From Strigamia acuminata (Eukaryota > Arthropoda > Chilopoda > Geophilomorpha > Linotaeniidae), in assembly GCA_949358305.1 (NCBI GenBank), contig OX442317.1, positions 12,342,186-12,406,185 on the forward strand: a DNA stretch of 64,000 nucleotides. Direction: 5' to 3'. The notes beneath the pieces were generated by a model. It made no database searches and was not told the origin of the DNA. It saw only the letters and a program-made list of their open reading frames with translations. Made by a program: the position numbers and the translations under genes. Positions 1 through 10,400 of this stretch are shown here, piece by piece; the first letter of the stretch is position 1, and each line of letters begins with the position of its first letter.

Positions 1-666
1 ATGGCCGAAGGGGCATTGGAATGGCTCCTCAAAGAATTACGACTTCAGCAACAATCCCACCTGAGAGATCGCTTATTAGAAGAGCTGGAAACGGAAATCG
101 ATAAGAGAAGACCGAAATTAACTGTGAGTTTGCTCAAGTTTCTGAATAATCCGGGAGTTCTGGTTGAGCCGCATGTCTTTCCGTTTACATTGTCAAAGAA
201 GGATGAAATCGTGAAAGAAGGAATTAGACTTTGGAGAAAACATTTTTTTAACAACGACGACGATGATGATGACGATAATGTTGATGTCGTGGAAGCCTCT
301 GGTGAACTACAAAACCACGATGATGTTGTTGATGATCCTGAATCACGCTTACAAGCTGCGCTCAAACGACGAACGACATCGAATTTCGTACCAAAACCGG
401 CAAAAAGGACAAGGTTGAATGCAAAAACTAAAAATGCTAATGACCTTACTGCTGAGGACTTTAAGACATATATTACAACAGGAATTAAATCGGAAAAGCT
501 TGCCAAACTCGAAGACGCTTTGAAACTCATCAGATGTACGTCGATTAGAAGCGAACAGAACTTCTCAGTTGCTGGCAACCACCGTAGCAAGAGACGAGAG
601 CGAATGGTCTGCAAAACTATGAGTGATTTGAGTGTGCTTAAAAGTTTCTTTCAAAAAAAACGTTGA
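1..666 (+). pseudogene. hAT-family transposase, C-terminal fragment (5' end outside window)
   Basis: The frame is open from the left edge and stops at 664-666 (221 codons). hAT transposases cut and paste DNA elements that have short terminal inverted repeats and 8-bp target duplications. Residues about 179-220 match the hAT C-terminal dimerisation pattern: a T-S-x-x-S-E-x-x-F-S-x-A-G core, then R-x-x-R-x-x-M and an L-x-x-L-K-x-F tail. Upstream there is a charged helical stretch, an L-L-K-F-L-N-N-P segment typical of the region before the dimerisation domain, and an acidic run of seven Asp near residues 86-92. The BED zinc finger and the first catalytic acidic residues are not in the window. 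The first Met lies exactly at the edge and may be internal. Length is well below the usual 500-700 aa, so the call is a partial gene; whether the full copy is intact cannot be seen. Confidence 0.75.
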
Positions 667-1032
667 TTACAAATTTACAAGTACAAATTTAGCAAAATAA
701 AATTTATTCATTTTAAAAATTTACATTTTCAATTATTTTCATGCAAAAAACTTCAAAAATGTTTAAAACTGTGCTGAAAACATCAAAAAAGATTAAAAGT
801 GTGCTAAAAAGAATAAAATATAAACAAAACCGTGCTAAAAAACATCAAAAATAATTAAAAACGTCCTAAGAAATGTCGAAAATGGTTAAAATGACTTAAA
901 ATCGCGTAAAAATGTGTTTTTGAAATTTTCGGATAAAATCTCGTTTTTGATCTCGGTCTCGTACGAGATCTCGTCTCGGGACGAGTACATCTCGTCTCGG
1001 AAATACGAGATTTTGAAATGACCGAGAATCTG
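667..1032 (+). mobile_element. Noncoding 3' end of the hAT element
   Basis: No gene is seen here. Positions about 730-905 hold a degenerate short repeat: variants of GTGCTAAAAA / CATCAAAAA / GATTAAAA recur every 30-45 bp. Positions 940-1020 hold a cluster of TCTCG/CGAGA words, including a perfect 12-bp palindrome at 957-968 (TCTCGTACGAGA). On the minus strand the sequence from 1032 reads CAGATTCTCGGTCATTTC; many hAT ends begin with CAG, so the element probably ends at 1032. Positions 1033-1040 (AAAGTATA) would then be one copy of the 8-bp target duplication, and satellite starts at 1041. The other end lies outside the window, so the boundary is an inference. Confidence 0.45.
696..701 (+). promoter_or_regulatory. 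Candidate poly(A) signal of the hAT gene
   Basis: An AATAAA hexamer lies about 30 nt after the transposase stop codon in AT-rich sequence, a normal position for a short 3' UTR. In such AT-rich DNA the hexamer could also occur by chance. Confidence 0.35.
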
Positions 1033-1040
1033 AAAGTATA

Positions 1041-4000
1041 GCTTTAATGTAAGTTTTAGCAACATCCAAGAAATGATTTGGGAAAATAGACTTTTGATCT
1101 CATCACAGTTGACTTAGCACAAACACCACAAGACCAATGTCTCTAAATGTTCTGAAATAGTGTTTAAACCTTAGTAGACGGCTTCAATGTAAGTTTTAGC
1201 AACATCCAAGCAATGATTTGGGAGAATAGACTTTTGATCTCATCACAGTTGACTTAGCACAAACACCACAAGACCAATGTCTCTGAATGTTCTGAAATAG
1301 TGTTTAAACTTTAGTAGAAAGCTTTAATGTAAGTTTTAGCAACATCCAAGCAATGATTTGAAAGAATAAACTTTTGATCTCATTTGACATCACAGTTGAC
1401 TTAGCACAAACATCACAAGACCAATGTCTCTGAATGTTCTGAAATAGTGTTTAAACCTTAGTAGAAGGCTTCAATGTAAGTTTTAGCAACAGCCAAGCAA
1501 TGATTTGGAAGAATAAACTTTTGATCCCATTTGACATCACAGTTGACTTAGCACAAACATCACAAGACCAATGTTTCTGAATGTTCTGAAATAGTGTTTA
1601 AACCTTAGTAGAAGGCTTCAATGTAAGTTTTAGCAACATCCAAGCAATGATTTGGAAGAATAAACTTTTGATCCCATTTGACATCACAGTTGACTTAGCA
1701 CAAACATCACAAGACCAATGTTTCTGAATGTTCTGAAATAGTGTTTAAACCTTAGTAGAAAGCTTCAATGTAAGTTTTAGCAACATCCAAGCAATAATTT
1801 GAAAGAATAAACTTTTGATCTCATTTGACGTCACAGTTGACTTAGCACAAACACCACAAGACCAATGTCTCTGAATGTTTAGAAATAGTGTTTAAACCTT
1901 AGTAGAAGGCTTCAATGTAAGTGTTAGCAACATCCAAGCAATAATTTGAAAGAATAAACTTTTGATCTCATTTGACATCACAGTTAACTTAGCACAAACA
2001 CCACAAACCAATGTCTCTGAATGTTCTGAAATAGTGTTTAAACCTTAGTAGAAGGCTTCAATGTAAGTTTTAGCAACATCCAAGCAATGATTTGGGAGAA
2101 TAGACTTTTGATCTCATCACAGTTGACTTAGCACAAACATCACAAGACCAATGTCTCTGAATGTTTTGAAATAGTGTTTAAACCTTAGTAGAAAGCTTTA
2201 ATGTAAGTTTTAGCAACATCCAAGCAATAATTTGGGAGAATAGACTTTTGATCTCATCACAGTTGACTTAGCACAAACATCACAAGACCAATGTCTCTGA
2301 ATGTTTTGAAATAGTATTTAAACCTTAGTAGAAAGCTTTAATGTAAGTTTTAGCAACATCCAAGCAATGATTTGAAGGAATAGACTTTTGATCTCATCAC
2401 AGTTGACTTAGCACAAACATCACAAGACCAATGTCTCTGAATGTTCTGAAATAGTGTTTAAACCTTAGTAGAAAGCTTTAATGTAAGTTTTAGCAACATC
2501 CAAGAAATGATTTGGGAAAATAGACTTTTGATCTCATCACAGTTGACTTAGCACAAACACAACAAACCAATGTCTCTGAATGTTCTGAAATAGTGTTTAA
2601 ACCTTAGTAGAAGGCTTCAATGTAAGTTTTAGCAACATCCAAGCAATGATTTGGGAGAATAGACTTTTGATCTCATCACAGTTGACTTAGCACAAACATC
2701 ACAAGACCAATGTCTCTGAATGTTCTGAAATAGTGTTTAAACCTTAGTAGAAAGCTTTAATGTAAGTTTTAGCAACATCCAAGCAATGATTTGAAAGAAT
2801 AAACTTTTGATCTCATTTGACGTCACAGTTGACTTAGCACAAACACCACAAGACCAATGTGTCTGAATGTTCTGAAATAGTGTTTAAACCTTAGTAGAAG
2901 GCTTCAATGTAAGTTTTAGCAACATCCAAGCAATGATTTTGGAGAATAGACTTTTGATCTCATCACAGTTGACTTAGCACAAACATCACAAGACCAATGT
3001 CTCTGAATGTTCTGAAATAGTGTTTAAACCTTAGTAGAAAGCTTTAATGTAAGTTTTAGCAACATCCAAGCAATGATTTGAAAGAATAAACTTTTGATCT
3101 CATTTGACATCACAGTTGACTTAGCACAAACATCACAAGACCAATGTCTCTGAATGTTCTGAAATAGTGTTTAAACCTTAGTAGAAGGCTTCAATGTAAG
3201 TTTTAGCAACATCCAAGAAATGATTTGGGAGAATAGACTTTTGATCTCATCACAGTTGACTTAGCACAAACATCACAAGACCAATGTCTCTGAATGTTTT
3301 GAAATAGTGTTTAAACCTTAGTAGAAAGCTTTAATGTAAGTTTTAGCAACATCCAAGCAATAATTTGGGAGAATAGACTTTTGATCTCATCACAGTTGAC
3401 TTAGCACAAACATCACAAGACCAATGTCTCTGAATGTTTTGAAATAGTGTTTAAACCTTAGTAGAAAGCTTTAATGTAAGTTTTAGCAACATCCAAGCAA
3501 TGATTTGAAGGAATAGACTTTTGATCTCATCACAGTTGACTTAGCACAAACATCACAAGACCAATGTCTCTGAATGTTCTGAAATAGTGTTTAAACCTTA
3601 GTAGAAAGCTTTAATGTAAGTTTTAGCAACATCCAAGAAATGATTTGGGAAAATAGACTTTTGATCTCATCACAGTTGACTTAGCACAAACACAACAAAC
3701 CAATGTCTCTGAATGTTCTGAAATAGTGTTTAAACCTTAGTAGAAGGCTTCAATGTAAGTTTTAGCAACATCCAAGCAATGATTTGGGAGAATAGACTTT
3801 TGATCTCATCACAGTTGACTTAGCACAAACATCACAAGACCAATGTCTCTGAATGTTCTGAAATAGTGTTTAAACCTTAGTAGAAAGCTTTAATGTAAGT
3901 TTTAGCAACATCCAAGCAATGATTTGAAAGAATAAACTTTTGATCTCATTTGACGTCACAGTTGACTTAGCACAAACACCACAAGACCAATGTGTCTGAA

Positions 4001-5850
4001 TGTTCTGAAATAGTGTTTAAACCTTAGTAGAAGGCTTCAATGTAAGTTTTAGCAACATCCAAGCAATGATTTTGGAGAATAGACTTTTGATCTCATCACA
4101 GTTGACTTAGCACAAACATCACAAGACCAATGTCTCTGAATGTTCTGAAATAGTGTTTAAACCTTAGTAGAAAGCTTTAATGTAAGTTTTAGCAACATCC
4201 AAGCAATGATTTGAAAGAATAAACTTTTGATCTCATTTGACATCACAGTTGACTTAGCACAAACATCACAAGACCAATGTTTCTGAATGTTTAGAAATAG
4301 TGTTTAAACCTTAGTAGAAGGCTTCAATGTAAGTGTTAGCAACATCCAAGCAATAATTTGAAAGAATAAATTTTTGATCTCATTTGACATCACAGTTGAC
4401 TTAGCACAAACACCACAAACCAATGTCTCTGAATGTTCTGAAATAGTGTTTAAACCTTAGTAGAAGGCTTCAATGTAAGTTTTAGCAACATCCAAGCAAT
4501 GATTTGGGAGAATAGACTTTTGATCTCATCACAGTTGACTTAGCACAAACACCACAAGACCAATGTCTCTGAATGTTCTGAAATAGTGTTTAAACTTTAG
4601 TAGAAAGCTTTAATGTAAGTTTTAGCAACATCCAAGCAATGATTTGAAAGAATAAACTTTTGATCTCATTTGACATCACAGTTGACTTAGCACAAACATC
4701 ACAAGACCAATGTCTCTGAATGTTCTGAAATAGTGTTTAAACCTTAGTAGAAGGCTTCAATGTAAGTTTTAGCAACATCCAAGAAATGATTTGGGAAAAT
4801 AGACTTTTGATCTCATCACAGTTGACTTAGCACAAACACCACAAGACCAATGTCTCTAAATGTTCTGAAATAGTGTTTAAACCTTAGTAGACGGCTTCAA
4901 TGTAAGTTTTAGCAACATCCAAGCAATGATTTGGAAGAATAGACTTTTGATCTCATCACAGTTGACTTAGCACAAACACCACAAGACCAATGTCTCTGAA
5001 TGTTCTGAAATAGTGTTTAAACTTTAGTAGAAAGCTTTAATGTAAGTTTTAGCAACATCCAAGCAATGATTTGAAAGAATAAACTTTTGATCTCATTTGA
5101 CATCACAGTTGACTTAGCACAAACATCACAAGACCAATGTCTCTGAATGTTCTGAAATAGTGTTTAAACCTTAGTAGAAGGCTTCAATGTAAGTTTTAGC
5201 AACATCCAAGCAATGATTTGGAAGAATAAACTTTTGATCCCATTTGACATCACAGTTGACTTAGCACAAACATCACAAGACCAATGTCTCTGAATGTTCT
5301 GAAATAGTGTTTAAACCTTAGTAGAAGGCTTCAATGTAAGTTTTAGCAACAGCCAAGCAATGATTTGGAAGAATAAACTTTTGATCCCATTTGACATCAC
5401 AGTTGACTTAGCACAAACATCACAAGACCAATGTTTCTGAATGTTCTGAAATAGTGTTTAAACCTTAGTAGAAGGCTTCAATGTAAGTTTTAGCAACATC
5501 CAAGCAATGATTTGGAAGAATAAACTTTTGATCCCATTTGACATCACAGTTGACTTAGCACAAACATCACAAGACCAATGTTTCTGAATGTTCTGAAATA
5601 GTGTTTAAACCTTAGTAGAAAGCTTCAATGTAAGTTTTAGCAACATCCAAGCAATAATTTGAAAGAATAAACTTTTGATCTCATTTGACGTCACAGTTGA
5701 CTTAGCACAAACACCACAAGACCAATGTCTCTGAATGTTTAGAAATAGTGTTTAAACCTTAGTAGAAGGCTTCAATGTAAGTGTTAGCAACATCCAAGCA
5801 ATAATTTGAAAGAATAAACTTTTGATCTCATTTGACATCACAGTTAACTT
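1041..5850 (+). repeat. Satellite array 1 (~140/147-bp monomer, 34 units)
   Basis: About 34 head-to-tail monomers, each starting with GCTTCAATGTAAG or GCTTTAATGTAAG. Monomers come in two main lengths: 140 bp, and 147 bp with a 7-bp insertion that turns CTCATCACAG into CTCATTTGACATCACAG. A few are 1-2 bp shorter (ACAAACC instead of ACAAGACC). Constant words include TAGTGTTTAAACCTTAGTAGA and TTAGCACAAAC. Diagnostic variants (GATCCC, AACAGCC, GTGTTAGC, GATTTTGG, TGTGTCTG, GTTTAG, AGACGG) let single monomers be followed between arrays. The last monomer is cut after CAGTTAACTT by BEL-A copy 1 and resumes at 15073. No coding potential. Confidence 0.97.
2055..4320 (+). repeat. Two tandem 1133-bp higher-order repeat units (8 monomers each)
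   Basis: Units 2055-3187 and 3188-4320 have the same length and the same order of eight variant monomers. They include the GTTTTG pair, the GAAGGAATAGAC monomer, the monomer with CACAACAAACC, the 147-bp TGTGTCTG monomer and the GATTTTGGAG monomer. The eighth monomer differs: TGTTTCTGAATGTTTAG occurs only in the second unit. Positions 3241-5220 also appear identical by eye to 25441-27420. Confidence 0.8.
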
Positions 5851-7425
5851 TGTAGCAAACAACCTTGGATCTCACAGGGGAGGACTGGCGAATTGGTCAC
5901 CAAACTCTGGAAACCGCCCGAGACTGTATAGTGGTTGATGAGACAAGCTGAAATCCTTTCTCTGAGCCCAAACCTAACTTGAAGAAGGATTAGGCCTGAC
6001 TGCATGAAACTAGGCCTAACTGCATTTAGATGAAGTGATTGGCAAAACCTCTTTAGCTGCTGGGTAGAAATTCTGTGCTCCCAGGGAGGAGGAGAGCAGG
6101 CAAAGCTCTCTACTCACAAGTCATCCTGTTTATTGAAGTAAAATAAACCCAGGAATAATTTATCCAAAGAAGGAGGAAAAACATCAACTGGTTTTTAATA
6201 CTTAACAACTGATAACAACTGTTGCTTCTTTAGCAACCACACAACAACTGGTCACCTGCTTACAATAAATATCAGTGACCAAACAATACAGATTTGCATA
6301 ATAACAATAGTGCCAACAAGGTTTCCGTATTTCTACAACAGATGTCAAACTTAACATAAGTAAAGGCAAAACTTAACCTAACACCTTGATAACATTATGA
6401 CCTGTGCAAACAGCACTTCACTTAAACTTAACAGATAATTCAAAGGCTAAAACTAACATTAGTTACATTCAAAAACACAATGCTTAGCCCAAACCCAATC
6501 ACCACCAACAGAGGGCGCAACGTGTCACAGTTTTAACCCCTTTACAACCATGCAATAACAAAGGTAAAAGCTTAGATTAATAACTCTTAATATTGGTAAT
6601 TTATACAAACAATAACTAGTATATATTCCCTATGTCCAGGTTTCATTAAAACCCCAAACTAAACAATAACAGGGCACCAGTGCAGCACCAAATCCAAGAT
6701 GGCGACCATGCAACTGTTAAAATGACGTGAATGGAGCCAGACAAGGTCGCGAGCGACTCACAGGCCTTCTCAACTATGGATCTGCGTCCTAGAACGGTCA
6801 GTACAACTTTCCCAGTGCTTGGACATTGAAACCCGACCGATTCAACTCTTTTGCAGAACCCACACGACCACGAGAGGCGTCGCAAGGCGTGCGCTCACGC
6901 CCGACGCTCGCAAACGCTCACAAATGATGTCCAACGTCCATCCAGCGACCCAGGACACCTGTGGAGTTCCTTAAACACCAATACAAGTTAGTATAAATTA
7001 AATTACAAGTAAAACAAGCACCAAAACTGCAATTGTGCTTATTTCAAGTTCTTCCCGTCTCCCAGTTCACTTGCGTTATGGCGACCATCTTGCCGATGCA
7101 CGCCTATCTCCTTCGCAAGTGAACTGGAAACAGGAAAGAACTTACAAATACTAGAAACAACATCTAAAAGTGAAAAAGACACATAAAACAATTACAAAAA
7201 GACTAAAAACACAACTTTCAAACATTCCAGGTGTGGCAGGCGAAGTGGCAACCCCCTAGAACTTCCAGGATCGTGTCAACAAAGCAGCAAACCAACTGGA
7301 CATGTCAGATATGTGTAAAAAATCTATTCAAACTTGACAACAAAATTAAAAAGCCCTTTCTTTCCTTTAGGAGATAAACAACGTGAAATCTCCAGATCTT
7401 TTTTGTTGCGTTCTTGCTCGCAACA
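5851..7425 (-). repeat. BEL-A copy 1, 3' LTR (1575 bp)
   Basis: Matches 13498-15072 over its full length. In the sense (minus) orientation it starts TGTTGCGAGC and ends TTTGCTACA. A sense AATAAA lies at 6134-6129, about 1290 nt into the LTR, and is a plausible poly(A) signal. The LTR contains two copies of the dyad ATGGCGACCAT (at 6699 and 7078 on the plus strand). The outer end at 7404-7425 forms a short inverted repeat, TGTTGCG / CGCAACA. The only frame above 60 codons (6646-6885, minus) matches no family I recognise. Confidence 0.95.
6688..6707 (-). promoter_or_regulatory. YY1-like 20-bp motif in the BEL-A LTR, shared with BEL-B
   Basis: The sense strand reads GGTCGCCATCTTGGATTTGG. The core CAAGATGGCG (reverse strand) matches the known YY1/Pho-type consensus around GCCAT. 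The same 20 bases occur, in the same orientation relative to transcription, in the BEL-B leader at 36417-36436. Further exact BEL-A copies lie at 14335-14354, 16935-16954 and 24582-24601. The non-autonomous element carries it with one change at 42599-42618 and 49646-49665. Protein binding is inferred. Confidence 0.4.
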
Positions 7426-7477
7426 TCGCTGCCAGCCGAAAAAGAAGCGGACAGCCGGCCTAAGCAACTCGACCACG

Positions 7478-10400
7478 CTAGTCTAGCTCCAAAGCCCTCA
7501 CGTGTTTGACCGAGCGTCGGTATTCCTTCCCATTGGCTGTAACCACTCTCACGACGCGCACAAAACCATCTTCGCCTGGTAGGACCTCGATGACCCGTGC
7601 CAGCGGCCAGAAGTACGGATTGCAGCCGACCTTTTCCAGCAATACTATCTGGTTGACCTCCGGATTCTTGAAACGTGAGTCACCCTTAACTTCATGAAAA
7701 TTTCTTAGTTGTTTCAGGTAACTCTCGCGCCAAATCCGCCAGAACTCCCAAATGAAAAGTCGTCTCTTTCTATCCAATCGCCGTAGGTCTTTCTTCTGTA
7801 TTGCGTGCAGCGGACGGTTGATTACCCACTTGGGCATTCCTCCAGTGAGGAAATTCTCAGGACTGAGAATTCTCCCGCCGTCAACCTCCTCATGCACGTA
7901 GGACAGTGGCCTTGAGTTAAGCACGGAACCTATCTCGGCGGCTAGCGTCTGGAGCGTCTCCAAATCCACGGTCCTGCGCAGCAGCATCTTACGCAATTTA
8001 TCTTTCACCGACCGCACAAGCCTCTCCCAGGCTCCTCCGGCCCATGGTGACAATGGTGGAATGAACGACCAAACCACTCTCTTCTCCGAAAGGAGCGTCC
8101 GGATCCCATCCTTGGTCAGCAATTTACCCCACGACTGTATCTCCTGGCTTCCTCGCTCGAAAGTTTTGGAGTTGTCGGAGAACACTTTCGCCGGGTACCC
8201 AAATCTGGCGCCGAAACGCCGGAAGGCCAGAAGGAACTTTTCCACCGAAAGGTTTTCAGAGACTTCCAAATGGATCGCTCGCGTTACCAGGCAGGTAAAC
8301 AACAGAATATAGACTTTTCTTCTTTTCTCTTTATGCTTGACTGTGAGAGGGCCGAGGTGGTCAATTCCTGTATGCTGGAACGGGGCTGCCGGCGTGACGC
8401 GCTCCATAGGAGGGTCACCAGTGGCTGGGTTATTGCGTTCCAACCGCTCTCGTTTGCAGACCAAGCAACTCCGGATCACAGCCTTGACCGTTCGGCGTCC
8501 TCTTACAATCCAATACTTGTCTCTCAACCGGTAAAACGTCTCACTTAGCTCACCATGCAGGAGCTGTAAGTGGACCTTCTTGATGATTAGTCTTGTTACC
8601 CAACTATCCGGGTGTAAAATGATGGGAAATGCCTCGTCGAAGGGAAGCGCTGACTTCCCTAGACGGCTCCTTAGTCTTAGTAAATCTCTCTCATCCAGAA
8701 AAATGTCGAAATTTTTCAGGATAGAGCCCTTTGCCACTTTCTCTTTCAACATTGCGGCTTGTCTTTCGTCTGGAAAACTCAAGACCTGAGCTAAGCGGAT
8801 GACTCTTTCCTCGGCAACTTCTATCTCGAGAACCTCGAGGTCCCTCCCGCGGGCGAAAAAAGGAAGCCAGCGCCGCATGAGCGCGAAAACTCGCACGAGG
8901 CGATTAAAACTACTAAATCGCTTGAAAACCTCGCACATATGCGCTTCTCCATCTGACGCAACCAAAGCTACCTTTTCCTTTTTTGCCTCTTCCATTGGGA
9001 GGTCAACGTCCTCAGGTTCGTCAACGAGGTCTTCCAACTGACCGGGCCCGTCCCACCAGAGACGGTTGGCCAAAAGGTTCTTTGCCTCGCATGGGCGTGT
9101 CAATACGTCCGCCGGATTTCGATCCGTCGGAACGTATGCCCACTGACTCGGACTTGACTTCTCAAGAACTTCTGCCACTCTGTTGGAGACATATGGCTTC
9201 CACCTGTTCTTATCAGACTTCAACCACCCGAGCGCGACCATTGAGTCCGAATAATACCTTATCTTCCCAATCGGATAACCCGGTAAGAAATCTTCTAGGA
9301 TGTACTCCACCATCCGGACTCCAACAACCGTTGCTGTCAATTCTAGGCGTGGTAAAGTCAACTTAGTGGTGGGGGCAATTCTGCTTTTACTCAAGAGCAG
9401 TTGGGTTGCGCCCGACGCAGCTCGAACGTAGATGGCGCACCCGTACGCCTGTGGACTTGCGTCGCAAAAAACGTCAATGTCCATCTCTTGGCCCGAGTAC
9501 GTCCCCATCCAACGCTTCACCCGGGCTTCGGTGAGGCGCTGAAGATCGGCGTACCATTTGGCCACTATCTCTCGGTTCTCTTCTGAGATAATGTCGTCCC
9601 ATCTGATGTCGCGACCCCACATACTCTGCAAGAGTAGCTTCATCCTCAAAATGACCGGAGCTATCAATCCCAAGGGGTCGAAGACTGATGCCAATAATGA
9701 CAGAATGCCCCTCCTTGACTGGGGAATCTCAACACCGGTTGGGATCCTGAACATTAGCGTATCATCTTGGACGCTCCAAAGGATGCCCAGCATCTTGACA
9801 ACTCCTAGATCTTCAAACTTGTCTGCACGCATGTGGAAATCCTTGTCTTTGAGTGCATCGAAGACTTCTGCCTTTGATGCTGCCCACTTGACGAGAGGCA
9901 TCTTTCCCTCGTCAAGGATCCTGCGTAGATTGACACAGTGCCCAACTGTCTCTTGGGTTCCATCGGCACCGGACGTCAAGTCGTCCATGTAGATGCCCTT
10001 ATCAAGGGCATCTGCCTCTTTGGGGAAAAGCACCAAATACAATCGCCCTTGTGCGCGGATGACAGCGCACAACAAGAATGGCGACGAATTCACCCCGAAT
10101 GGTACGACTATCATTCTTAAAACGACCAGATGATCCCACAAATTCTGCCAAGAATATCCTTCTTGGAAGTATTCTTCTGAAACCCAAAGGAATCGCAAAA
10201 AATCGCAATGGTCAGGATTAATCAGCACTTGCAGGAAAGCCTGCTTGATGTCGGCTATCGCCACTACACAAAAAAGGCGAAAACGGATCATAACTGGGAC
10301 AATATCCGGATTTAAAGAAGGGCCAGGATACAGACAGTCGTTCAGCGAAGGTAGCCCCTTCTTCGCCGACGACGCGTTGAAAACGACCCGGAACTTGGTC

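Noticed and set aside
1041-5850. CRISPR-like spaced repeats
   Set aside because: The ~140-bp period has no separate unique spacers; the whole monomer repeats. This is satellite DNA in a eukaryotic context.
6646-6885. 79-codon minus-strand frame repeated in all four BEL-A LTRs
   Set aside because: It is repeated only because the LTR is repeated; it is lost in the related LARD-like LTRs and shows no domain. The six residues it shares with the BEL-B leader frame come from the common 20-bp DNA motif.
8983-9992. Plus-strand frames of 60-144 codons opposite BEL-A pol, repeated in copy 2
   Set aside because: They are antisense shadows of the GC-rich Gag-Pol frame and have no family resemblance.
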